In this document: positions 47,415 through 57,143 of the stretch, one piece after another
Position numbering within the stretch: the stretch's first letter is position 1
Layout of the letters: each line of letters starts with the position of its first letter
Assembly (NCBI GenBank): GCA_024138025.1
Contig: JAMXBD010000819.1
Location: 186,001-250,000, forward strand
Source of the DNA: Combretum micranthum
Taxonomy: Eukaryota > Streptophyta > Magnoliopsida > Myrtales > Combretaceae
Direction: 5' to 3'
DNA: 64,000 nt
The notes under the pieces: model-generated
Told to the model about the DNA's origin: nothing
Database searches by the model: none
What the model saw: the letters and a program-made list of their open reading frames with translations, nothing else
Made by a program: the position numbers and the translations under genes

Positions 47415-50400
47415 TGTAAACCCCCAAAAATTTTCATAATTCATAGAAAATAATTCTAAAAGTTTAGAATTTAAATCCCAAAAATCGACTCAAGTTAAAA
47501 CCAAATTCTAAATCAAGACAAGCGCCAGAAACGAAACCCTAAAAATCGAACCAAGTTAAAACTTAATTCCAAATAAGAACAAAAACGAGTTTTCTCAATC
47601 TTGAGAAAACAAGAACCCTTGAAACGAAATATAAAGTCCAATTACCGATATAATCAACGTCCGTACGTCGATTAAATAATCTACCGATTCCTAAAACGAA
47701 TCGAAACAATAGATCAAATACCGCTTAACAACGAGATATAAAATCCTAAAACCTTCAGTAAAATTTTAGAATCACAAAATCCAAATTTTCACAAAAGTCA
47801 AACTGAGTCAACTCATAAACCTAGACTCGGTTAAACGATCCGAGAACTAAAAACAAATAAATAATCACGAATAAAATAAATAAACAAACGTCGAGCTAAA
47901 ATATAAAACGATCAAAACTCAAAAATTATACGATATTACGAATATCTCGACAAAAATCGGAAATCAAAACGGAACCCTAAAAGTCAACAAGCCTACAACG
48001 AACCCTAGTGTTTAAGATCCGGCAATCCCGCGTTTTCAAACCCTAGAAAACGAAATTAAGTTAATGACCTAGAATAGTTCGTAATAACATAGGTAACATA
48101 AAAATATCAGATTCGCGAATTTGAGTGACCTTCGGACCCAAACGGGATCGGTTCTCGAAAAGCGTGTCCCGGAGCTCGGAATATTAAAAATATTCCGTTT
48201 ATACCAATAGACTCGTAAAAATACAAGGATTCCAAAAATATCAGTTTTAGAATTTTTCGGTAGCTAAAAATTACAGATATCGCATTATTACGCGTATTTT
48301 TATTACTACCGGTACTTTAATTGTCTAGTCTACTATTCATAGTACTTTTCTACTATTCATTACTATTACCTATCTCTACTTTTTCTTACACCTATTTCTT
48401 ACACCTACATATCTATTTTCTTACTTTTTTCATTTCCAATACAACTTTAATCACATCAAACTTTACACATTACTTCTTTATTACACAAACAAATAAAAAA
48501 ATAAATTTCTCTCCTCACATGCCAAAACCGGCGCCATCTCCCTCCCATCATCTAATTATTTTTCTTTTTCAATTTATTTTATTACATCAAAATTCACTCC
48601 AAAAATTCTATAAATACCCCCTTCCTCTTTCATTCTTTCACACAATTCTTTACACTACCAAAACTCTCTCAAAATCTCTCCACAAATTCTCTCTTCAAGA
48701 ATTCTCTCTACCAAAACTCTCTCAAACCAATTCCTCACAAAAATCATCTCTCCTACATAAACTATCAACCACATATCACTACTCACATAATACCCATTTC
48801 ATTCACCATCTTCATACCTCTTACATACCTTAGGTAAATATTTCTTACATCTATTATTCATCCATGTCATGTAACTTAACATGACTATGGTGTTGTTTTG
48901 AAACTCATATGAGTAGTAAAAGCAACAACATGTTCATGTTTTGTTCTTGTACATAAGCTTCCTATTTTATTATGTTGTTATTATTATTGTGATTATTTGC
49001 TTATATATATAGTATTATGTATATATATATTTATTTAGAGCATATAAGCTCATTTGTTATTTATTTATGCAATTTATTTATTTTATGTTGATATTAAGAC
49101 TAGTCTTTCTAGTCTTAGACTTGTCCATATCAAGTCAAAACAATCTTTTATTTATTTTCTTTAATCTTTCGGGACTAATCCATTCTTAGTCCCGGGATGC
49201 CTTGATAAAGCTAAGGCTCCAATACTTGATCGGGATTCCTTGATCAAGCTAAGGTTCCCAATGCTTGATATTTTATTTTCTTGCTCATTAATTATTTTTA
49301 GTATTTTTTATGTTCTTATTATTTTATATGCTCATGATACTTGCATTTATAATGTTAATGTCTCAACTAATCAAAAAATAGAATTTTGTTTTAAATGAAC
49401 TCAAAGCTAAGTTTTCAATCATATGATTTATCACAAAATCATGAAGTTATTATCAACAACATAGAAATGGAGTTTTCTCAACGTTTTCATAAATAACAAA
49501 GATAGATTTTCAAGGAATCATAAGAAATAAATATTTTCTTTGTATATTATGTTAATCTAAGCTTTTAGTAATATAATTTATTAATATTAAAAGTCTTTAC
49601 AAAAAGCTCAAGATTTAAACTCTTTTAAACTTCGAAATAAAACTAAGAAAACAAACTACTTTTCAAAGTTAAGATAAATTCATAAGGTGATGAACCCACT
49701 TAGGAAAAATAATGATTTTCAAATTTCTAAAAAGAAGGAACTCATTTTCAAAAGAATATAAATAGATTAAACAATAATGGATTTTATCAATAAAAGATGA
49801 TTCTTTTCAAAAGAGATGAAAGAACAAGTTTTGGAAAGTAAAAGCTTATATTTTAGAAAGGAATATAAGAAAACAAGACTCATTTTCTAAGACCATCTTA
49901 AATAAACAAATTATGAAAAGGTTTTCGACAAATAAATTAATCTTTTATCACTAGAAATGAAATTTATGAAAGAAGGTTAAAGGAAATTTGCTTGTTTTGG
50001 AAAGGAATGAAGAAAATAAAATAAGATTATACTCATTTATAACAACCTAAGAAAAATATAAAGTTTCTTTAAATACTTGAAAGGAAGTTTTCAAAGCTAA
50101 AGTTTAAATGAATTGTTTTATGAAATAAATTGTTGAGACACTACCATTAGGATTTTTGCATATAAAGTGAGCTTGCCTATATATTCAAAGTGTTTATCAA
50201 ATATATATATATATATTGTTACAAAAGGATTTTCTTTAAAATGGAGTTGAGTTAGAAAATGGATTTTTGCAAAAGTTTAAAAATTCGTTTTAAATCTGTA
50301 CCTGACGTTTTCGGAACCCAAATGACCTTTTATGACCAAGATAAGTTTAGAAATGGATAGAACTTTTCGAATAGGTAGAAAACGGTATATCATATGCGAA

Positions 50401-51711
50401 ATTCCGAGTTAAAATGAGCAAGTTATGGCCATTTTAAGTTGGAATTTCTTCTTATACGATTTTACCGCGATTTTAAGTAAAGTTTAGAATCTCCAAGAAT
50501 AGAAATTCATGAAAGACTTATCCCGGGTATTTCTTTTGTCTAGGTGACGAAGGATACGAGAATACCCTACCCGAGGATTACTACGACTAAGAAGATAGCG
50601 AAATGGACGAGTGAGTTATTCCTTCTAATTTCGTTACCTTGCTTGTGCTTGTAATGTAGTAGCATTAGTATACTAAGAAAAGATAAAAACGAATATATTT
50701 GGGGATTTCGGGATTATGTGTATATGATTCTATGTTTATGCGTGAATTGAGAATTAAGAATATCGCAACTTCGATCTGCTTGTTTAAATAATTTTGTTTA
50801 CTTACTTGTATGATTGTTTATTGTTGCTAAATTGATTGATCGCCCCTAATAAACCTTAATAAGGTTTGACCTAAGAACAATAAAACGTTCACGCATAGCA
50901 TCCATCGAGTCACATCTATTTCGGAAGGCTGCTACTCCTACGCGTAGAGTTGGATTGGCTGTGATCGTGCGGTGCCACGGGCCATGTTCCTTCCTGGAGA
51001 ATCCAAATCGCTCGGGGAAAGCGACTCTAGGTTCGGAGCCGAGCCAACCGAACGCTGTGGGTGAGGACCTGGGGACTAGCAGTAGAAGGTCGAGGACCTT
51101 CAACCCCGATTCCCTAACCTTTGATACGGAGGGGTAAATCCGTTCTATATATGGTTTCCGGATGACTATATATATTCGCGTAATCATGTGATTGTTGCAT
51201 TGTATGCATAGCATATGTGTGATTAAATAAATAAACTTGTTTGAAAATATGGTGCGAATGAAAAGGAATATCTCACTAAGCTAGTTGTAGCTTATACCCC
51301 TATAGATTTTGTTGAAACAGGTATATTCGTGGATTAAATTTGAGGATCATGACATTAAGGAAGTCATGGACGGATGATTAAGGATATGGAATCATACGAT
51401 GAAGAAATTTTGTAAGGTTCTTTATATGTGCTAACCTATATGATTAGGGACGTATATTTATTTGAAGATAATAGAAGAATATGCCTTAAGAATTGAAATG
51501 TGATATGCTTATGTTTTATATTAAGTATTCTCTTTGCCTTGTTACTTATTTATTATCAATGTAAATTGCGCTACTCCGACGCTTCCCCTTGGTTGTGATG
51601 TACGCCTTGTACATAATATGAAAGCCTTTGCATGACTAAGGTAGTCATTCCTAGGCTTTAGTATTGTGTACGGTGGACTGCCACGTTTAGGGTACCCCTC
51701 GGGGCGTGACA
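47415..51711 (+). mobile_element. Long solo LTR, copy 7 (target duplication AATTC)
   Basis: The element runs from TGTAAACCCCC to CCTCGGGGCGTGACA, with AATTC at 47410-47414 and 51712-51716. Length is 4297 bp. It has TATAAATA at 48609, CCGGCGCC at 48528, ACGCGT and ACCGGT near 48290-48310, a TTAG/GTAAAT donor-like site at 48834, the conserved block at about 50335-50445 and the hairpin motif at 51272. It is younger than the chromovirus it splits. Open stretches within it (48321-48833; 51214-50846 minus) recur only partly in other copies and look like chance. Confidence 0.96.
48609..48616 (+). promoter_or_regulatory. TATA box of long LTR copy 7
   Basis: TATAAATA followed by CCCCCTTCCTCTTTC, as in copy 4. 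CCGGCGCC is 81 bp upstream. Confidence 0.7.
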
Positions 51712-51840
51712 AATTCAGACCCTAAAGCAACATAAATATTTGACAAAGTTATTTGGATATGATTACTCTATTGAGTACAAAGCTGGAAAGGAGAATATAG
51801 TGGTAGATGCTCTTTCAAGACAACATGAGTTTAGTTATCT

Positions 51841-53090
51841 TGCTTTTTCAATGCCACATTTTACTTTTGTTGACAAGTTAAAGCAGGAATACACAGATTT
51901 GCTAGCTTTTGTGAAAGTTATTTCCGAACTAGCTGCTGGACGTCCTGTTAAATGGAATCTAAGGTGGTTCAATGATTTACTCTTTAAGGGACATCAACTA
52001 TTTTTGGTTCCTACTTCTTCCTTGATTTTATTACTTCTCGAGGAATTTCATAGTATTCCTACTGCTGGCCATTTTGGGGTAAGGAAGACATATTAGAGAA
52101 TAGTTGCTATATTTTATTGGCCTAGAGTCAAACATGATGTAGAGTTGTTTGTCCAAGGCTGCCTCACCTGCCAACAAACAAAATATTCCACCCAAAGTCC
52201 TGCTGGTTTATGACATCTTTTACCTTTGTTAGAAATGATTTGGGAAGATTTATTTATGGATTTTGTTATTGGTCTTCCAAAGTTGCAGGGATATACTGTC
52301 ATGTTGGTCGTAGTGGATCGACTTTCTAAGTATTATCATGTTGGTCCATTGGATTCTCATTTTACTGCAACAAAGGTGGCTTAATTGTTTTTACAATTGG
52401 TCGTTAAGTTACATGGTTTTCCTAAGTGACAAAGATAATATATTGATGAGTAATTTTTGGCAAGAATTGTTCCGTCTGAGTGGCACTAAACTCTTTATGA
52501 GTAGTGCTTACCATCCTCAAACAGAAGCTTTAAATAGGATCTTACAACAATACCTCCGAAGCTATGCTATGGATAGCCATAGGAGTGGGTCTTTTATTTG
52601 CTATGGGCAAAATTTGCCTATAATGTATCATATCATGAAGAGGCAGGGACTACACCATTCGAAGCAGTTTATGGAAGAAGTCCTCCTATAGTTCCCATGT
52701 ATTTGAGGGGCAGTTCCAAGTTGGAAGCAATTAACTATGAGTTAAAGAATCGAGATTAGATTTTATCTCTTCTAAAAACTCATTTATTATCAACTCAATA
52801 GGGAATGAAGCACCAAGTGATAAGCATCGTACAGATATCACTTTTACAAAAGTGGACATGGTTTTTGTAAAACTTCAGCCTTACAGACAGACATCACTAG
52901 CTAGAGACTATCACAAATTGTCTAAGAAGTATTATGGGCCTTATAGGATCCTTAAGAGGATAGGTCAAGTTGCATATGTTTTGCAACTACCTGAGGTTTC
53001 ATGTCTCATGTTTGAAGCTAGCTTATGGATCAATATTACCAAGTCTGGATTTACTACCCAGGTTTTTTCACAATAACCCTATTTTAGACC
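51841..53090 (+). pseudogene. Chromovirus integrase
   Basis: The zinc-binding part includes FHSIPTAGHFGVRKTY and CLTCQQTK (near 52160). The core has LFMDFVIGLPKL with the first Asp and VVVDRLSKYYHV. The second Asp region (SDKDNILMSNFW) follows a frameshift near 52420. The third motif reads HPQTEALNR, about four residues shorter than the family's HPQTDGQTE..NR. Stops occur at 52095, 52213 and 52383. The C-terminal part (MVFVKLQPYRQTSLA; KYYGPYRILKRIGQVAYVLQL) is the usual GPY/F region. Confidence 0.92.
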
Positions 53091-53344
53091 CTATCTATAT
53101 TTTAGATTTCAGAACTATTGTGAGACATGGTAATCACATCCGATAGATACTCATTCAGTGGTTGGGACTACCACCAAAAGACTCTAGTTGGGAAGATCTC
53201 AATTTATTCAAGCAGCTCTATCCCCATTTCCACCTTGAGGACAAGGTGATATTTCAACAGGGAGAGCCATCTGATACGAACCAAGATTCAAATACAACAA
53301 GGAATAGGAGGAAACCTAGGCGGCTGAATGACTTTACAATATAG
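53091..53344 (+). pseudogene. Chromovirus chromodomain-like C-terminus
   Basis: The segment reads VLQWLGL-like sequence, then KDSSWEDLNLFKQLYP and HFHLEDKVIFQQGEP, which is the W-E-D and aromatic pattern of chromodomains in Reina-type elements. The frame runs on into the 3' LTR at 53272 and stops at 53342-53344. Known chromodomains of this kind bind modified histone H3 and guide integration; whether this one did is an inference. Confidence 0.8.
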
Positions 53345-53812
53345 AGATTAACTGTTTTCAAGCAGTTAAGATTACAAACAGTGTTAAACAGCTCATAATA
53401 GTCTTTAGTTGCTAATACAACTCATTGTATTAGTGCATGTAATAGAATAGGAGCGTGTAACAAAATATAGGTGGTTACAAACTGAATAATCAAATCAGTA
53501 CAACTAGTACAGATGGAAACTGTATAAATAGCAGAGATGAATGAAAAGAGGATTATCTTGTTACTTCCCAAAAATAGACAAAGTGTCTAGGGAGTGTCAG
53601 GTGACTCAAACTGCCTTTATCATCACCATAGTCAAATCTGCAGCAAATACACAAATTAGGGTTAGATTCATAAACACAAGAGAGAGGAAAGAACAAGTTA
53701 GGGTTTGGAACTTATCTTGAGTTCAAATCTGACTTAAGCATGAGGTTGTGAGGCAAGAGAATTGAGAAACCTTAGGGTAATATTGGAGTGGGCTATTAGT
53801 TGGGCCTTATCA
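53272..53812 (+). mobile_element. 3' LTR of the chromovirus
   Basis: 541 bp, TGATACGAACC...GGGCCTTATCA. The purine-rich tract CAGGGAGAGCC just before it is the likely plus-strand primer. TATAAATA is at 53523-53530. About 42 differences from the 5' LTR by eye, mainly transitions. Confidence 0.95.
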
Positions 53813-54016
53813 CAAGATGAGGGATGCGTCCTGCGATTGATACTTTTTGAGGTATAAGACTCATTTGCTAAGATTATTTAATTAATTAATTATGTAGATA
53901 TATTAGCATTAATCGGCTCATACTGGCTAGATAGTAAGAATTAGGTAACTACTAGTAATTATAGGTCTTGGTGGAATAATCCCTAAGCTTACATCGGTAC
54001 TACAATTAATAGGTAC

Positions 54017-57000
54017 TATCATGCCCCAAGGGGTACCTAATCGTGACAGTCCACCACATACGATATCAAAGTTTAAGAATGACTTCCTTTAGTCATGCAT
54101 AAGCCTCAAGACCATATGCAAAATGGCATACAAGAAATACTAAACATAAAATTTCATAACTTAAAGATTGAAAGTCTTACATCATCATAGGAGCATTCCT
54201 CCATTAAAGTCTCCAAAGTATTGCTGCACTATCATAGTTCTTTCTAATGCAAATTAAACATAAAGCTAAGAGATTTTAAAGAAAATCTAATCTATAGTCT
54301 TCAAGTAGAATTCCTCCAAAAGCTAAGTCTCACCTAAGTGAAAGGAGACCTTGGGTATGAAAACAAGTGCACCTACAATAGCAAAAATCTATTAGGTATA
54401 AGTGACATTTACTTAGTGAGTAAATTTCTGTAATGACGTACTTGTACAAATAATCAAACAAGTTATTGTTAAGCAAGCATATGAAATGCAACATCCATAT
54501 GAGCAAATAAACACATGATTAATTGGAAATCATATGTTAAATGGATTTACGCCTTCTATATCAGGGGATGAGAAGGTTACAGGCCTATACAACCATCATA
54601 AAATTTTGTAGATTTTCAGGCTCCTACATACCACATATTTTTATAGATTTCCAGCTCTTACTTGCCACCACTACTATTCTCTCATCCCACGTGAGAGAAT
54701 AATAGCGAAAATGATGTGAATTACTTTGTGTCATGTAAGATCAAATTATAATTTAACTCCCAAATGAGTTATTAACCAGTTTTAGGTGTGATCTTCAAGA
54801 TATACACAAACAATACAAACATAGCATCAAAAGCAAAGTATTAATGAACAATTCAAGTTCCGATAAACCTATCTTTCTTTCAACAAACACCAAGAATACA
54901 ATCATATCCTATGAAATTTCCCACTGCATATTCCATTTTTATCTTTTCCTATTTTCTAGTGCTCCTATTTTACAAGCACATGCATGAATACGTAAAAAAA
55001 AAAAAACAGAGAAAAACTTACTTAGCCATTTCTTGAAAGCTTCAATTGAAATAGTCATTAGGGAATGGTGCACCAAATTCTGTCACCTAAAAAAAATAAA
55101 TACCTAAAATGAGTATTTTATATATGTTCTACTAGATTTTCTAACTCTATTTATTCTATTCGCGGTATTTTCCCAATTATGAAGGTTCTAACTTAAAATA
55201 GTTATAACTTGATCATTTTAACTCTAAATTTCGCATATGAGTAGTCATTTTCTACCTACTTTGAATGCTCTATCTATTTCTATGGTTATTTTGAACATTT
55301 AGGATCATTTAATTCTTGGAATCCCATGGAACAAATCATGTCCAAAAAGTTGCAGACTTTGATCCTTTTTCGTTTTTAAAATTCGACTTCATTTAGATTC
55401 TCTAAGTATAAAATATTCTCACCTTGAGAAGTTATATAGTAGTAGTAATACTTCATAATATATGCATGATCTTATTGATGTTGCTTAAAATAAAATTTTT
55501 ATTAAAACAATCTTTATGGAAGGTAGAATATTTGAACTTTATGAAAAAACAACTTTTGGACTTGTAATAAAATCTCTTTTTTGAAAATTTATAAACATGA
55601 AACTTAAAGAAAATCATGGTTTAATATTTAGTTTGAAGCTTTGAATATCACCCAATTATTTCAAAACTTCATTTAACAATTTATTTTACAAAACATGCAT
55701 TACTTGTTTGTGAAGAAAATGCTCCAAGTGGTAATTTTTAAAAATTCCTTCAACTCTTGCATTTTGAAAAATTTAGGTGAGTGTCTTGTTCTAAATCTTT
55801 ATTTTTTATGATAGGATTTTCCATATATTGAAAGTAAGATTTTAGGAAAATATTTTGCATAACAAAGAATTATCATTATTTATATTCTTAAAAAAAATTC
55901 ATTTTAGCATAGCAACAATATTTCTTATGATCATAAATGAGCACAAACTTAGAAATTTATAATATATAAACAAAATTAAGATAAAATAAGTGCTTGAAAT
56001 AAATAAATTGCTTGAAATAAAATAAGTCCATGAGCATTAGGCTCTAAAGAAGTTAGGTTAGTTAATAATACAAGAACAACATGGACATAACATGAATATG
56101 AATATGACAGTAGATATTGTATGTTGTCTTATATATTTTCATTCCTAGCATGAAGCATCATTGGAAATTATTTTGGAAATTATCTAAAGACACATATACA
56201 TGAACACATCATAATATATGAGAGGTGTTTAAGATGATTACCTAAAGAATAAATTGGAAAGTATATGATATATATATATATATAGGAGAGAGAGAGAGAG
56301 ATGTTGTGACCTTGCGAGAGGGGGAGGGAGAGTGTTTGGGAGAAAATATTTTAGAGAAAAACTTGGTAGAGTTTTGTTATAGGAAATGGAAAATGTGAAA
56401 AAGTAGAGGAGGGAGGTGATATTTATGGAGAAAAGTGGAGGGAATTAAAGAAGGGAGATTAATGAAAAAGAAAAGAAAATTGAGAGAGAGAGGGGAGGTG
56501 GCCGGCAGTTTTAGGAAGGAGAGAGAAAGAGTAAAAAGTAAGTTAAGTATAGTGAAAAATTGTATTAGTGAAGTAATTCTAAGAATAGGTATCTAAATTA
56601 TAAGAGATAGGTGTAAGAGTAGTTATAAGAAAAGGTAGAGTAAGGTTGATAGTAATGAATAGAGATAAAATAAATAAATTATTGGTAGATATAAAAATAC
56701 ACGTATAAAAGCTATATTTGACACTTTTATGATCCGATAAAATTAAATCTGATATTTTATGAATATCTTAATATAAATCTAGTATAAATTGTTTGTGGTA
56801 ATATTTTTCTCTTTTTGCATGTTGGGGGTTGGATATGGAAACTGATCTTGTAAAGGCTCGAAACAATCAAAGTTTTGTCGAATTTGATCGTTTTAAGGTA
56901 TATACCATATATCCGATTCACAATCGAGTTCATTTTTGTTATTTAGGGTTTTAGAAATGGTCTAGCTGAGTTTATGGTTTCTAGGATTTAAGGTTGTTTT

Positions 57001-57078
57001 GGTTTAACTTCAGGGTTTTGGTTTCAATTCCAGCTATAAGACTTACTTATAAGCTACAGTGAAATCTAGGGGTTTACA
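54017..57078 (-). mobile_element. Long solo LTR, copy 8 (target duplication GGTAC/AGTAC)
   Basis: On the plus strand it runs from TATCATGCCCC to GGGGTTTACA. Flanks are GGTAC (54012-54016) and AGTAC (57079-57083), one transition apart, and the terminal TG has become TA. At 3062 bp it is the shortest and most decayed complete copy. It retains a TATA-like TATTTAT (56420-56426), GGCCGGC (56500-56506), a donor-like GT at 56241, the conserved block at about 55175-55300 and the hairpin region at 54395-54420. It splits the second Athila-like 3' LTR. Confidence 0.88.
56420..56426 (-). promoter_or_regulatory. TATA-like box of long LTR copy 8
   Basis: Minus strand ATAAATA, one base short of the form in the other copies. 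GGCCGGC lies about 80 bp upstream and TTTAG/GTAATC about 180 bp downstream on the same strand. A (GA)n run is next to the leader at 56285-56302. Confidence 0.5.
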
Positions 57079-57143
57079 AGTACACTTGCCTAGAGATTAG
57101 TTGCTGAATAAGAATTTTAATTTCGGTGCGATTGGTTGTATCA

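Larger units (their letters stand above)
46263..51840 (+). pseudogene. Chromovirus reverse transcriptase and RNase H, split by a solo LTR
   Basis: RT begins near 46280 ([14 protein letters not shown]). The fingers and palm carry [11 protein letters not shown] and [11 protein letters not shown], and the active-site box reads FFDDILIY near 46750. Frameshifts occur near 46440, 46560 and 46730. RNase H covers 46990-47414 (LTGYYRRFIKSFASIA; ALRTGIGAVLLQEG; IQTDHRSLKELL) and resumes at 51717 after copy 7 with TLKQHKYLTKLFGYDY and VDALSR. The codon frame across the insertion is intact when the LTR and one AATTC are removed. Confidence 0.92.
44081..53812 (+). mobile_element. Complete but broken Ty3/gypsy chromovirus, Reina-like (target duplication CAAGA)
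   Basis: The LTRs at 44081-44617 and 53272-53812 flank gag, protease, RT, RNase H, integrase and a chromodomain-like tail. CAAGA lies at 44076-44080 and 53813-53817. The long solo LTR copy 7 interrupts the RNase H. By hand count the two LTRs differ at about 42 of 540 sites, mostly transitions, so this is an older insertion. The C-terminal SWEDLNLF...HFHLEDKV motif resembles Reina-clade chromodomains; the clade call is from memory of the family. Confidence 0.93.
28536..57143 (+). mobile_element. Second Athila-like element, 3' part, heavily nested
   Basis: What belongs to it is an ORF (28541-28847 plus 36391-37090), a 3' region (37091-38191, 42361-42929) and a 3' LTR (42930-44080, 53818-54016, 57084-57143). 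Five other elements sit within: solo LTR 28848-36390 with copy 5 inside it, copy 6, the chromovirus with copy 7, and copy 8. Its gag, protease and pol are not seen. Whether the first Athila-like element inserted into this one or simply adjoins it cannot be decided from the window. Confidence 0.65.
42930..57143 (+). mobile_element. 3' LTR of the second Athila-like element, split by two insertions
   Basis: It starts TGACAGGTGTC after a polypurine tract and ends near GGTTGTATCA at 57143. TATAAATA is at 43417-43424. The LTR pieces are 42930-44080, 53818-54016 and 57084-57143; without the chromovirus and copy 8 the length is about 1410 bp, close to the 1356 bp of the first Athila-like LTR. The 3' boundary is inferred from the terminal CA. 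Confidence 0.65.

Noticed and set aside
50846..51214. Minus-strand open frame with a match at 25525-25794
   Set aside because: The similarity reflects the near-identical DNA of LTR copies 4 and 7. A one-base indel shifts the frame between them, so there is no sign of protein selection.
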